DNA from: an uncultured Maribacter sp.
GTDB taxonomy: Bacteria > Bacteroidota > Bacteroidia > Flavobacteriales > Flavobacteriaceae
NCBI GenBank assembly: GCA_947504045.1
Contig: CANNFY010000003.1
Coordinates: 186,001-250,000, forward strand
Direction: 5' to 3'
DNA length: 64,000 nucleotides
Both the position numbers and the translations under genes were made by a program. This document shows positions 1-8,712 of the stretch, one piece after another. How positions within the stretch are numbered: the stretch's first letter is position 1; every line of letters starts with the position of its first letter. The notes beneath the pieces are model-generated. The model ran no database searches. It was not told where the DNA came from and worked only from the letters and a program-made list of their open reading frames with translations.

Positions 1-292
1 AAAAACTTTATTAACAAATGCCGATTTAGAAAAAGAAATTGAAGGAAAAACTCCTAACTGGGATAAAGACCGTATAGCAGATATTGATGCTATTTTAATG
101 AAAATGGCAATCTGCGAGTTGTTAAACTTTTCTTCTATACCAGAAAAGGTAACTATAAACGAATATTTAGAAATTGCTAAAGAATATTCTACACCAAAAA
201 GCAGCATTTTTATTAATGGAATTTTAGATAAACTTGTTAAAGAATACAAAAAAGAAGGAAAGCTTAACAAAATTGGAAGAGGACTCTTATAA
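1..292 (+). CDS. nusB: Transcription antitermination factor NusB (C-terminal part)
   Basis: The reading frame is open from the left edge, so the N-terminus lies outside the window; about 96 residues remain. NusB is an all-helical RNA-binding protein that joins NusE (S10) on boxA RNA to promote antitermination of rRNA transcription. Visible family hallmarks are WDKDRIADIDAILMKMAICE followed by a segment with TINEYLEIAKEYSTPKSS and FINGILDKL, the usual C-terminal helices. The next genes, a DUF1573 lipoprotein and yajC, form the order commonly seen in Flavobacteriia, which supports the call. The first ATG visible in the frame (98) is internal to the domain and is not the start. Confidence 0.93.
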   Translation, partial: KTLLTNADLEKEIEGKTPNWDKDRIADIDAILMKMAICELLNFSSIPEKVTINEYLEIAKEYSTPKSSIFINGILDKLVKEYKKEGKLNKIGRGLL

Positions 293-332
293 AATATTTT
301 TTAATTTTGTAATAAATAAAAAAACTATCATA

Positions 333-809
333 ATGAAAAAAGTACTATTAATTACCGCTTTATTCTCTGCATTTGCATTTGTTTCTTGTAAAGAAAAAGC
401 ATCAAGTAAAATAAAAACAGAAAATGTTGCAGTAGCAGCTGAAAGAGACGAAGCTGCAAAAGCTTTACCAATAATGTCTTTTGATAAAGCGGAACATGAT
501 TTTGGAACAATAGTACAAGGAACGCCACAAGAAACTGTTTTTAAATTTACAAATACAGGAACTGGGCCTTTAATATTAACAAACGCAAAAAGTAGTTGTG
601 GTTGTACTATTCCAGAGTATCCAAAAAACACACCAATTGCACCAGGAGAATCAGGAGAATTATTAGTTAAATTTAATGGTTCTGGAAGCAATCAAGTAAC
701 AAAAACTATTACGGTTACTGCTAATACAGAAAAAAAGACTGAAACTTTACGTATTAAAGCATTTGTAAACCCTAAAGGAACTGCAGCAGTAGGACCAACA
801 GTTAATTAA
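333..809 (+). CDS. DUF1573 domain lipoprotein
   Basis: A 158-residue predicted lipoprotein. The chosen ATG at 333 gives a clean signal sequence ending in the lipobox FVSC, with Cys at residue 19; the frame is open further upstream but that stretch overlaps nusB and is not signal-like. The mature part carries the DUF1573 hallmarks FDKAEHDFGTI and SSCGCTIPEYP, followed by an immunoglobulin-like beta pattern rich in Thr and Val. DUF1573 proteins are common in Bacteroidota and have no settled function; an Ig-like (MSP/ASH-type) fold is usually proposed. It lies 40 bp after nusB and 20 bp before yajC, so the three are probably co-transcribed. Confidence 0.88.
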   Translation: MKKVLLITALFSAFAFVSCKEKASSKIKTENVAVAAERDEAAKALPIMSFDKAEHDFGTIVQGTPQETVFKFTNTGTGPLILTNAKSSCGCTIPEYPKNTPIAPGESGELLVKFNGSGSNQVTKTITVTANTEKKTETLRIKAFVNPKGTAAVGPTVN

Positions 810-829
810 TAAATATTTAAATAAATAGC

Positions 830-1123
830 ATGGGTGATATTGGACAGTTTTTGCCAATGATTTTAATTTTTGTAGTCGCATATTTTTTTATGATTAGACC
901 ACAAATGAAAAGGCAAAAAGACGAACGTAAATTTGCATCAGAATTAAAAAGAGGAGATCGTGTAATTACAAAAAGTGGATTGCATGGTAAAGTGGTAGAT
1001 TTATATGATAAAGATGATTCTTGTGTTATAGAAACCATGGCTGGAAAATTAAAATTTGATCGTTCCGCAATTTCTATGGAAATGAGTAAAAAAATAAATG
1101 CACCTGCGGTAGAGAAAAAGTAA
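830..1123 (+). CDS. yajC: Preprotein translocase subunit YajC
   Basis: A 97-residue protein with one N-terminal membrane segment (about residues 5-22), then the conserved IRPQMKRQKDERKF stretch and the domain with GDRVITKSGLHGKV. YajC associates with SecDF and the SecYEG translocon in the inner membrane and assists protein export. Length and motif order match the family. It is the last gene of the nusB-DUF1573-yajC group and is followed after about 20 bp by a strong hairpin terminator. Confidence 0.95.
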   Translation: MGDIGQFLPMILIFVVAYFFMIRPQMKRQKDERKFASELKRGDRVITKSGLHGKVVDLYDKDDSCVIETMAGKLKFDRSAISMEMSKKINAPAVEKK

Positions 1124-1143
1124 GGTTGTATTTTACATAGTAT

Positions 1144-1172
1144 AAAAAGACCAGCTTTTTGCTGGTCTTTTT
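1144..1172. terminator. Bidirectional intrinsic terminator (yajC / PLD lipoprotein)
   Basis: The stem AAAAAGACCAGC pairs with GCTGGTCTTTTT around a TTTTT loop. A-run and T-run flanks make it usable in both directions. It lies between the convergent ends of yajC and the minus-strand phospholipase D-like gene, whose stop is at 1176. Confidence 0.85.
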
Positions 1173-1175
1173 AGT

Positions 1176-2705
1176 TTATAAAATATCTTTTGGTAATATT
1201 TTACGTGTCCAAGTTTTAAGACGTTTGTATTTACTTACTTTACTATCAGGGTTAAAATCTGGCGTAATATGCCAAGAGTTTTCTGGTTTAAATTCTTGCT
1301 CCATGCCTTCTAATACAAATTTTGTAATTTCTTTAGAGTCTATTATGGTAATACACTCTGTGTTTAAGTTAGCACTTCTTGGATCTAAATTAAAAGTTCC
1401 TATTACAGTTGTTTTGCCGTCTATAACCATAGACTTTGCATGTAGGCCAAAGGTAGGTTTGTAGTCTAGTTCTTTTTGTAATTCGCTAGTCATTATTTTG
1501 GTTTGTTCTTCGGCATCTGGTCTAAACTCGTAAATTTGAACCCCCGTTTTTAATAAAGATTGGCGGTCTGTTTGGTAACTACTAAATGCTTCTATATTAT
1601 CTGTAGAAGCTAAACTATTTGTTAAGATTCGGACTTTTACACCGCGATCTACTGCTTCTTTAAAAAGGTTTTTTCCTAGGTCAGAAGTTATTAAATATGG
1701 TGTTTGTATTTCAATACTTTTCTTTGCGTTTTTTACTAATTTTAAAAGCTTACTTGTGGTAATACCGCCACCACCTAAACCGCTTTCGCCATCATTTTTT
1801 CCTGGAAAATCAGAAACAAATGAAACAGAATCTGTCCAAATTAGTTTTTCAGATTCTTTTAAAGAATTAAATACTTGAGGTAAATTTTGAATTTTTGAAC
1901 GTACTTGTGGCCAAAAATTATCTGGGTTACAAGCATATTCATGTAATTTATTAAATCGGTCTTTGTTACTGGCAAATTCGGGTAACTTGTCTGTTAATTT
2001 TATAGCAGAAACACTTAATGGATTGTCCCAAAATTGTTGGAAAGAGGTGTTTACTTTTTGGGTTTCTTTACCTAATAATAGAACATCGCGATCTCTGAAA
2101 TTATACTCATGGTCATAATCAAAATATTCATCTGCAATATTGCGCCCACCGGTTATAACCACTTCTTCATCAACTATAAAAGTTTTGTTATGCATTCTTT
2201 GGTTTGCAGATCTAAAATCTGTGGCAAATTTTTCTATTTTTTGAAAAATGTTTTTACCAAGATTAACGCCAGGGTTGTATATCTTAATTTGTATGTTCTC
2301 ATGGGCATCTAAAGATAATATATCATCAAAACCACCGTCTACCATAATATCGTCAATAAGTAAACGAACTTTTACGCCTCTGTTTGCTGCTCTTACTAAA
2401 TAATCGCAAGCAATTAATCCGATGTTATCTGTAGAAAATATAAAGTATTGTATATCTATACTTTTTTCGGCATACTCACATAGCCAAGCTCTTGTAACCA
2501 TAGCAGTACCACCATCTTCTAAAACGTAAACACCTGTTTTATCTTTCATTAAAGGTTTTATCTCTTTTAATGCTGCAGAAAGAGAGATGGTAGTGTCTCT
2601 TTTTATGTTTTGGCAATATTTGGTAGTATTTTTCATGGTCATATTTTCTTTACAAGAGAATATTACTGTTGCTATAAGTAAAAAATAAAAGTATTTTAAA
2701 TTCAT
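1176..2705 (-). CDS. Phospholipase D / cardiolipin synthase-like lipoprotein
   Basis: A 509-residue protein with two HKD phosphodiesterase motifs: HNKTFIVD near residue 172, followed by GGRN, and HAKSMVID near residue 422, followed by GTFNLDPRS. This is the two-domain PLD architecture of cardiolipin synthases and related phosphatidyltransferases. The ATG at 2705 gives a signal sequence ending in lipobox IFSC (Cys 18); an in-frame upstream ATG would add a non-signal extension overlapping the neighbouring gene. The lipoprotein signal replaces the two N-terminal membrane helices of classical Cls, so this resembles the periplasmic or outer-membrane YmdC/ClsC-like group. The substrate is not certain. 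It is the third gene of a minus-strand run after pepT and the YdeI-like gene. Confidence 0.85.
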   Translation of the reverse strand: MNLKYFYFLLIATVIFSCKENMTMKNTTKYCQNIKRDTTISLSAALKEIKPLMKDKTGVYVLEDGGTAMVTRAWLCEYAEKSIDIQYFIFSTDNIGLIACDYLVRAANRGVKVRLLIDDIMVDGGFDDILSLDAHENIQIKIYNPGVNLGKNIFQKIEKFATDFRSANQRMHNKTFIVDEEVVITGGRNIADEYFDYDHEYNFRDRDVLLLGKETQKVNTSFQQFWDNPLSVSAIKLTDKLPEFASNKDRFNKLHEYACNPDNFWPQVRSKIQNLPQVFNSLKESEKLIWTDSVSFVSDFPGKNDGESGLGGGGITTSKLLKLVKNAKKSIEIQTPYLITSDLGKNLFKEAVDRGVKVRILTNSLASTDNIEAFSSYQTDRQSLLKTGVQIYEFRPDAEEQTKIMTSELQKELDYKPTFGLHAKSMVIDGKTTVIGTFNLDPRSANLNTECITIIDSKEITKFVLEGMEQEFKPENSWHITPDFNPDSKVSKYKRLKTWTRKILPKDIL

Positions 2706-2712
2706 TTTAAGA

Positions 2713-3315
2713 TTAGCAATTACGGTATTTATCATTAAGCCCAATTCCTTTTTCTATTAATGGTATAATTTTTTCTAATCTAGTTATTTTGGTTTTTTCT
2801 TGCTTGGCAAATGCAATATATTCTGCATATTCTTTTTGTTTGTATGCAGTTAACTTTTTGAAGGCTATATTTAGTTCCGGTCTTTTGTTTAACACATTAG
2901 CTAATAAAGCGGGAATAACTAAGGTAGAAGTTTTCTTTTTTGATGTAGGAAGTTTTATCCCTTTTTTTTCGTTTTCTATAGCTTCATTACAATACGCTAT
3001 AATTAAATCGGGTACTATTTTATCTTCTGTAGTAAATTTCCATTGGCGCATTGCTTTGGTTTTTCCTTCTTGCGCATTTCGTAGTACTTTATTTGGGTCG
3101 GTTAAAAAAACACCATTAAAAAACCAGATACCATAATGTTTTTTAAACTTACCTAACGATAGAACATTTTTATTATTATGGGTATAGGTAGGTACCCTCC
3201 ATTTAAAAGTTTCATCTAGATTAGTAGATAAAACTAATTTTCGGAGTATTAATAGTTCTTTTTTAAATAAATGTTCTTCAGAAAAAAAGTTTTTTAACTT
3301 TTCAGAAGTTTCCAT
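2713..3315 (-). CDS. YdeI/OmpD-associated family protein (DUF1801 plus OmpD-associated domain)
   Basis: A 200-residue cytoplasmic protein. The N-terminal half (to about residue 110) has the DUF1801/YdhG fold signature, with FKWRVPTYTHNNKNVLSLG and HYGIWFFNGVFL. The C-terminal half has the OmpD-associated helical pattern AFKKLTAYKQKEYAEYI. The ATG at 3315 lies four bases past the pepT stop and is preferred over an upstream in-frame ATG inside pepT. Members have been linked to bacteriocin protection or stress in some annotations, but the biochemical role is unknown. It is likely translated from the pepT transcript. Confidence 0.82.
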   Translation of the reverse strand: METSEKLKNFFSEEHLFKKELLILRKLVLSTNLDETFKWRVPTYTHNNKNVLSLGKFKKHYGIWFFNGVFLTDPNKVLRNAQEGKTKAMRQWKFTTEDKIVPDLIIAYCNEAIENEKKGIKLPTSKKKTSTLVIPALLANVLNKRPELNIAFKKLTAYKQKEYAEYIAFAKQEKTKITRLEKIIPLIEKGIGLNDKYRNC

Positions 3316-3319
3316 GAAA

Positions 3320-4546
3320 TTATGCTTTTGCAGCAGTAATTTCGGCAATTTTTACGATAACTCCAACTGCTTGTACCATACTTTCTGCAGGAACATATTC
3401 ATATTTACCATGAAAATTATGACCGCCTGCAAAAATATTTGGACAAGGAAGCCCCATGTAACTAAGTTGAGAGCCATCTGTTCCACCTCTTATAGGTTTA
3501 ATTATAGGTTTTATGCCTATAGACTCCATTGCTCTTTTTGCAATTTCTACAATATACATAACAGGTTCTATTTTTTCGCGCATATTATAATATTGGTCTT
3601 TAATATCTATAGTAATGCAGTTACCGTGAATAGAGTTTAGCTTTTCTGTTATTTTTAGTAGTAGTTGTTTGCGTTCTTCAAATTTTTCTCTGTCATGGTC
3701 TCTAATAATTAAATCAAAGGTTGCTTTTTCTATCTCGCCTTGCATATGGTGCACATGAAAAAAGCCTTCTTTACCAGTAGTATGTTCTGGTGTTTCCTCA
3801 ATAGGTAAAATAGACATAAACTCATTAGCAATATTTATAGCATTAACCATTTTTCCTTTAGCGTAACCAGGGTGTACACTTTTACCAGCAACGTTTATTT
3901 TTGCTCCTGCGGCATTAAAATTTTCATATTCTAGTTCTCCTATTTGGCTACCATCCATAGTATAGGCCCATTGTGCACCAAATTTTTTAACATCAAATTT
4001 ATGTGCGCCTCTTCCAATTTCTTCATCTGGTGTAAAAGCAATTCTAATTTTACCGTGTTTAATTTCCGGATGTTTTATAAGGTATTCCATTGCCGTAACA
4101 ATTTCAGCAATACCAGCTTTATCATCGGCACCTAAAAGAGTAGTACCATCGGTAGTAATTAAAGTTTGCCCTTTGTATAAAAGTAAATCTTCAAAATAAT
4201 CTGGAGATAAAACAATGTTTTGTTCTGCATTTAAAATAATGTCTTTACCATCATAATTTTTAATTATTTGCGGATTAACATTTGTTCCAGAAAAATCTGG
4301 TGTAGTGTCAAAATGTGCAATAAAACCAATGGTAGGAACCTCTTTTTCTACATTACTAGGCAAAGTAGCCATAATATATGCATGGTTATCTATTGTAACA
4401 TCTTCTAAGCCTATATTTTTTAGTTCGGTTACTAACTCTAAGGCTAAATTCCATTGTTTTTCAGTACTTGGGGTAGTTTTAGAATTGGCATTACTTTGTG
4501 TATCAATCTTTACGTAGCTTAAAAATCGGTCAATAAGATGTTGCAT
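3320..4546 (-). CDS. pepT: Peptidase T (tripeptide aminopeptidase)
   Basis: A 408-residue M20B metallopeptidase that removes the N-terminal residue from tripeptides in the cytoplasm. Di-zinc ligand motifs are visible: [14 protein letters not shown] (His and Asp), [11 protein letters not shown], and the catalytic Glu pair in [15 protein letters not shown]. The C-terminal motif with [15 protein letters not shown] and [15 protein letters not shown] is diagnostic of PepT. Length is normal for the family. It is the first gene of a minus-strand operon with the YdeI-like protein and the PLD-like lipoprotein, with a TAnnTTTG element just upstream. Confidence 0.96.
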   Translation of the reverse strand: MQHLIDRFLSYVKIDTQSNANSKTTPSTEKQWNLALELVTELKNIGLEDVTIDNHAYIMATLPSNVEKEVPTIGFIAHFDTTPDFSGTNVNPQIIKNYDGKDIILNAEQNIVLSPDYFEDLLLYKGQTLITTDGTTLLGADDKAGIAEIVTAMEYLIKHPEIKHGKIRIAFTPDEEIGRGAHKFDVKKFGAQWAYTMDGSQIGELEYENFNAAGAKINVAGKSVHPGYAKGKMVNAINIANEFMSILPIEETPEHTTGKEGFFHVHHMQGEIEKATFDLIIRDHDREKFEERKQLLLKITEKLNSIHGNCITIDIKDQYYNMREKIEPVMYIVEIAKRAMESIGIKPIIKPIRGGTDGSQLSYMGLPCPNIFAGGHNFHGKYEYVPAESMVQAVGVIVKIAEITAAKA

Positions 4547-4562
4547 TACTATAATTTTTATT

Positions 4563-4570
4563 CAAAAATA
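4563..4570 (-). promoter_or_regulatory. Bacteroidota -7 promoter element for pepT
   Basis: On the minus strand this reads TATTTTTG, matching the TAnnTTTG consensus, and sits 17 bases upstream of the pepT ATG. I could not see a clean TTTG -33 box at the usual 19-21 base spacing. Confidence 0.5.
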
Positions 4571-4710
4571 GGGTTTCTAATGTATAAATTATAATATTGT
4601 ATTAGGTTAAAAGTAAGTTTGTTTTCACTTTTATTAGTACAACCTAAAAAATGCTTTTATTGTAAATTTTAATTACTCTTAGGAGGAAATTATTACTAAA
4701 TTGTAAATAG

Positions 4711-5151
4711 ATGAAGTATATTAAATATTCTAGTGTTCTTGTAATATTGTTTTCTTGTTATTTTAGTTTTTCTCAAGATTGTACGTTAAATGTAGGAGGT
4801 AGTAACGAGGAAATTATTATTTCTGTATTTCAATTAAATAGTATTCAGAAAAACAAATTAAAAACGATTAAAGAAGCGTATAGTGTTGATGTAAAGGCAT
4901 TAGAAGATGAAATTTCAAAATTGATGGAAGACCATCCGCAAAGTACTCCTGAAGATTTAGAAATTTTAGGAAATAAATATATTGTTTTAAAAAATAAACT
5001 GACAGAAAAATCGGAAGAGACCGATTTGGAGTTGCTTAAAATTTTTAACCAAAAGCAATATAGTCGTTATGTAGAGCTGTGTAATGAAGCGTATAGAAAA
5101 CCATTTAAAATTACTCCAATAGTTTATAAAGATAGTACTGGGCAAAAATAA
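4711..5151 (+). CDS. Hypothetical exported protein
   Basis: A 146-residue protein I do not recognise by family. A signal peptide is clear (KYSSVLVILFSCYFSFSQD, cleavage probably after FSQ or just before). The mature part is mainly helical and charged: a long amphipathic stretch (residues about 45-125) with regular Lys/Glu and ILKNKL-like patterns. That resembles small periplasmic helical-hairpin proteins of the Spy/CpxP type, but no LTxxQ motif is obvious. It lies alone between divergent pepT and downstream pyrD, which has its own promoter-like element. A CTTAGGAGGAAAT stretch upstream could be a purine-rich ribosome site but is some 30 bases away. Confidence 0.6.
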   Translation: MKYIKYSSVLVILFSCYFSFSQDCTLNVGGSNEEIIISVFQLNSIQKNKLKTIKEAYSVDVKALEDEISKLMEDHPQSTPEDLEILGNKYIVLKNKLTEKSEETDLELLKIFNQKQYSRYVELCNEAYRKPFKITPIVYKDSTGQK

Positions 5152-5207
5152 ATTGAAGTTCTTGTAAAAAACAGAGTTAGAAGAAGAAATTACTCAGGTT
5201 GAGTTTG

Positions 5208-5215
5208 TATTTTTG
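5208..5215 (+). promoter_or_regulatory. -7 promoter element for pyrD
   Basis: TATTTTTG matches TAnnTTTG. It lies 20 bases before the ATG at 5235 and inside the longer in-frame extension, which argues that the extension is not translated and that the 5235 start is correct. Confidence 0.55.
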
Positions 5216-5234
5216 CAAAAATGTTCTTTTTAAT

Positions 5235-6275
5235 ATGTATAAATTTTTAATACGACCATTATTCTTTTTACTAGACCCAGAAAGGGTGCACTATATTAGT
5301 TTTAAACTTATAAAGTTTTTTTCTAAAATAGGTATGTCTGGCGTATTTAGACTTTTGTTTGTTGTTAAAGATAAACGTTTAGAGCGTGAAGTGTTTGGTT
5401 TAAAATTTGAAAACCCAGTTGGTCTTGCAGCAGGTTTTGATAAAAATGCCGTGTTGTATAATGAATTATCAAACTTTGGATTTGGATTTGTAGAAATAGG
5501 AACTTTAACACCAAAACCACAAGAAGGAAACCCCAAAAAAAGATTATTTAGATTAAAGGCGGATAAGGCTATTATTAATAGAATGGGATTTAATAATAAT
5601 GGTGTTTTTGAAGCTGTTGAAAGATTAAAAAAAGAACATAAAGTTCTTATTGGAGGTAATATTGGAAAAAATAAAGTAACACCAAATAAAGACGCAATTA
5701 AAGATTACCTAGTTTGTTTTGATGCTTTATTTGATCATGTAGATTACTTTGTTGTAAACGTAAGTTCTCCTAATACTCCAGGGTTAAGAGAGTTACAAGA
5801 TAAAGAGCCTTTAACCGCTTTATTAAAAGAGTTAAAAATACACAGTCAGAAATATACAGAAAAAAGAAATGGGGTAAATAAACCTATTCTTTTAAAAATT
5901 GCGCCAGACTTATCAGATTCTCAATTATTAGATATTATTAGTATTGTTGCTTCAACAAAGATTGATGGGGTAATAGCTACAAATACAACTATAGAAAGAA
6001 AAAATTTAAAATCTAGCCTTGTAGATACGGAAGAAAAAGGTGGTTTAAGTGGTAAACCTTTAAAAAATAGAAGTACAGAGGTAATACGCTTTTTAGCAGA
6101 AAAAAGTAATAAAGCATTTCCTATAATAGGAGTAGGTGGTATTAATTCTGCAGAAGATGCTATAGAAAAATTAAAAGCAGGAGCAGATTTAATTCAAATA
6201 TGGACAGGCTTTGTGTATGAAGGACCTGCATTAGTAAAAAAAATTAACAAAGCAATTTTAGAGCAAAATATATAA
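5235..6275 (+). CDS. pyrD: Quinone-dependent dihydroorotate dehydrogenase (class 2)
   Basis: A 346-residue class 2 enzyme that oxidises dihydroorotate to orotate in pyrimidine synthesis and passes electrons to membrane quinone. The N-terminal hydrophobic helices ([16 protein letters not shown]) are the membrane-associating extension of class 2. FMN-site motifs are visible: AAGFDKNA, the catalytic-serine region [14 protein letters not shown], and IIGVGGI with [12 protein letters not shown] near the end. The start was set at 5235 because a promoter -7 element overlaps the upstream in-frame extension and the family normally begins here. Length matches the family. Confidence 0.96.
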   Translation: MYKFLIRPLFFLLDPERVHYISFKLIKFFSKIGMSGVFRLLFVVKDKRLEREVFGLKFENPVGLAAGFDKNAVLYNELSNFGFGFVEIGTLTPKPQEGNPKKRLFRLKADKAIINRMGFNNNGVFEAVERLKKEHKVLIGGNIGKNKVTPNKDAIKDYLVCFDALFDHVDYFVVNVSSPNTPGLRELQDKEPLTALLKELKIHSQKYTEKRNGVNKPILLKIAPDLSDSQLLDIISIVASTKIDGVIATNTTIERKNLKSSLVDTEEKGGLSGKPLKNRSTEVIRFLAEKSNKAFPIIGVGGINSAEDAIEKLKAGADLIQIWTGFVYEGPALVKKINKAILEQNI

Positions 6276-6370
6276 CCTTGTATATTTAGGCTTATTAATT
6301 ACAGTATATTTATTGTCTATAAATAATTATTAGATAAATAATGGTAATTTTAGATATCCTAAGTTAATAC

Positions 6371-7237
6371 ATGTCCAAGTCTGTAAAAATTATAGAATGC
6401 CCTAGAGATGCCATGCAAGGCATTAAAGCCTATATTCCCACAGAAAAAAAAGCAAAATACATTCAGTCTTTATTAGGTTGTGGTTTTGATACAATAGACT
6501 TTGGGAGCTTTGTATCGCCAAGAGCAATACCACAAATGGTTGATACAGCAGAAGTGTTAGGGAATTTAGATTTGTCTAAAACAAATAGTAAGCTATTATC
6601 TATTGTAGCTAATGTTAGGGGAGCAAAAGAAGCCGCAAAACATAAAGATATAAGTTATTTAGGCTACCCTTTTTCTATATCAGAAAACTTTCAAATGCGT
6701 AATACGCACAAAACAATTGCAGAATCTGTTGTAGTACTGCAAGAAATATTAAATGTAGCAGAAGCATCTAATAAACAAGTGGTAACATATATATCAATGG
6801 GGTTTGGAAACCCTTATGGAGACCCTTGGAATGTAGATATAGTAGGAGAGTGGGTAGAAAAGTTAGCTTCTTTAGGGGTAAAAATACTTTCCCTTTCAGA
6901 TACTATTGGAACATCTGATCCAAAAACTATAAACTATTTATATTCTAATTTAATACCAAAATACTCTAATATAGAGTTTGGCGCACATTTACATACTACA
7001 CCAAGTAAGTGGCACGAAAAAATAAATGCAGCATACAATGCTGGTTGCCGTAGGTTTGATGGTGCTATACAAGGTTTTGGAGGTTGCCCAATGGCAAAAG
7101 ATGAACTAACGGGTAATATGCCTACCGAAAAAATGTTATCCTACTTTACGGCACAAAAAGTAAATTCAAATGTTAATTGGATGGTTTTTGAAGCTGCTTA
7201 TAATAAAGCAAAAGAACTTTTTTCTTCTTATCACTAA
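6371..7237 (+). CDS. Hydroxymethylglutaryl-CoA lyase
   Basis: A 288-residue TIM-barrel enzyme of the HMGL-like family that cleaves HMG-CoA to acetyl-CoA and acetoacetate at the end of leucine degradation. It shows the N-terminal ECPRDAMQG motif (the usual substrate/metal Arg-Asp), the metal-binding HLHTT near residue 200, and the C-terminal loop FGGCPMAKDELTGNMPTE containing the catalytic cysteine. It stands between pyrD (95 bp upstream) and the iron cluster promoter, and looks monocistronic. No other leucine-degradation gene is in the window. Confidence 0.92.
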   Translation: MSKSVKIIECPRDAMQGIKAYIPTEKKAKYIQSLLGCGFDTIDFGSFVSPRAIPQMVDTAEVLGNLDLSKTNSKLLSIVANVRGAKEAAKHKDISYLGYPFSISENFQMRNTHKTIAESVVVLQEILNVAEASNKQVVTYISMGFGNPYGDPWNVDIVGEWVEKLASLGVKILSLSDTIGTSDPKTINYLYSNLIPKYSNIEFGAHLHTTPSKWHEKINAAYNAGCRRFDGAIQGFGGCPMAKDELTGNMPTEKMLSYFTAQKVNSNVNWMVFEAAYNKAKELFSSYH

Positions 7238-7288
7238 TTATTAAGAGTTGTATTTAATACCCTTATTACTGTGATGTGTTAAATTTTT

Positions 7289-7348
7289 AATTTTATTTAG
7301 ATTTAATACAAATAAAATTTGTGTAATTCAATTTGGAGATTATTTTTG
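7289..7348 (+). promoter_or_regulatory. Canonical promoter with an overlapping dyad, upstream of the iron cluster
   Basis: TTTG at 7318-7321 is followed after exactly 19 bases by TATTTTTG at 7341-7348, a textbook Bacteroidota -33/-7 pair. A 10-base inverted repeat (AATTTTATTT, 11-base spacer, AAATAAAATT; 7289-7319) ends on the -33 box, a good place for a repressor operator. An iron-dependent regulator such as Fur is an inference from the downstream genes, not from a recognised box. Confidence 0.6.
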
Positions 7349-7389
7349 CACAACTCAATTATTTAAAACAAGTCTAAATTAACATAAAA

Positions 7390-8601
7390 ATGAAAAAAAC
7401 GTTACTAACTCTTAGTGCAATTTCCAGTTTATTATTTGTATCCTGTAGTTCTGATGATAATGATGGAGGTGAAGAAATATTAATAGATAACCCAGCAAGC
7501 TATACTTTTGAAAGAAATGGAAGTTCTACGGTTAGCTATAGTGGTCAAACTACTAGAATCTTAATGGGAGAAGAGTTTTTAGATGCGCTAACAGAAACTT
7601 CAAATACAGAGGCAGATTTAGACGGAATGTTTGCTCATGTAGAAGGTGAATCAGATTTTAGCGATGCAGATTTAAATGCATCAGATAAAAGTATACGCAG
7701 TAAAACAGCAGCTTCAGCAGATTTCTTTTCTGCAAATACTACCGATGCAAATGCTATAAAAGCAGATTTTGATGGATGGATTGCAGCACAAGTAGATGAA
7801 GTTTTTCCTAATTGGGAAGAAGAAGCAGTTGCAGGTTCAGCAGGTAATATACAAGAAGCAGGTGGTGGATCTGTAAGATACGTTAACGCTCAAGGTTTAG
7901 AATATAACCAAGCAATAAATAAAGCATTAATAGGTGCGCTAATGGCGGATCAAGCATTAAACAATTATTTAAGCACAGCTGTTTTAGATGCAGGAGATAA
8001 TGTTGCAAATAACGATGCTGATGTAGCAGATAATGATGATGTAACTTATACTACTATGGAGCATAAGTGGGATGAAGCTTATGGTTATGTATATGGTATA
8101 AATGCTGATGGAGCAAACCCTAATGATGATTTAGGAGTAGATAGCTTTTTAAATAAATATATTTCAAGAGTAGAAGGAGACACTGACTTTGCAGGAATTG
8201 CAGACGAAATTTTCCAAGCTTTTAAATTAGGTAGAGCTGCAATTGTTGCTAAAGATTATACTGTAAGAGATGAGCAAGCTCAAATAATCAGAGAAAAAAT
8301 ATCAGAAGTAATAGGTATAAGAGCAGTATACTATTTACAACAAGGTAAAGCAAATTTAGGTACAGATTATGCTTCAGCATTTCATGATTTATCTGAAGGT
8401 TTTGGTTTTGTGTACGGTTTACAGTTTACAAGAAAGCCTAATTCAGATGAACCATACTTTACAAAAGCAGAAGTAGATGCTTTTATTGCAACATTATTAG
8501 AAGGAAATGGTTTTTGGGATGTTACAGAAGAAACACTAGATACTATGTCGGATACTATTTCTGCAGAATTTAATTTTACAACAGCCGAAGCAGCAAATTA
8601 A
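7390..8601 (+). CDS. DUF4856 domain lipoprotein
   Basis: A 403-residue surface or periplasmic lipoprotein, with lipobox LFVSC followed by an acidic SSDDNDGGEE linker, a common lipoprotein arrangement in Bacteroidota. The body is acidic and largely helical, with the paired motifs MEHKWDEAYGYVYG and FHDLSEGFGFVYGLQF and the start SYTFERNGSSTVSYSGQT, which I recognise as DUF4856. This family is usually encoded next to imelysin lipoproteins, as here. Its function is not established; the context suggests a role in iron or haem handling. A strong hairpin follows, so the downstream genes probably also use their own promoter. Confidence 0.83.
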   Translation: MKKTLLTLSAISSLLFVSCSSDDNDGGEEILIDNPASYTFERNGSSTVSYSGQTTRILMGEEFLDALTETSNTEADLDGMFAHVEGESDFSDADLNASDKSIRSKTAASADFFSANTTDANAIKADFDGWIAAQVDEVFPNWEEEAVAGSAGNIQEAGGGSVRYVNAQGLEYNQAINKALIGALMADQALNNYLSTAVLDAGDNVANNDADVADNDDVTYTTMEHKWDEAYGYVYGINADGANPNDDLGVDSFLNKYISRVEGDTDFAGIADEIFQAFKLGRAAIVAKDYTVRDEQAQIIREKISEVIGIRAVYYLQQGKANLGTDYASAFHDLSEGFGFVYGLQFTRKPNSDEPYFTKAEVDAFIATLLEGNGFWDVTEETLDTMSDTISAEFNFTTAEAAN

Positions 8602-8631
8602 TAGCTTTCTGTTATACGTTCGTATTTTATT

Positions 8632-8670
8632 AAACTACTTGTCATTTAACCTTATTTGACAAGTAGTTTT
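8632..8670 (+). terminator. Hairpin between the DUF4856 and imelysin genes
   Basis: AAACTACTTGTCA pairs perfectly (13 bp) with TGACAAGTAGTTT across a 12-base loop. It follows the DUF4856 stop by 30 bases and its right arm ends three bases before the next -7 element, so it may terminate, protect the 3' end, or both. Confidence 0.7.
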
Positions 8671-8672
8671 GG

Positions 8673-8680
8673 TATTTTTG
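8673..8680 (+). promoter_or_regulatory. -7 promoter element for the imelysin gene
   Basis: TATTTTTG, 33 bases before the imelysin ATG and directly behind the hairpin. A TTTG inside the hairpin arm (8655-8658) is only 14 bases away, shorter than normal -33 spacing, so promoter strength is uncertain. Confidence 0.5.
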
Positions 8681-8712
8681 CAAAACCATTAAATTAGTAA
8701 GTTTTTTACATT

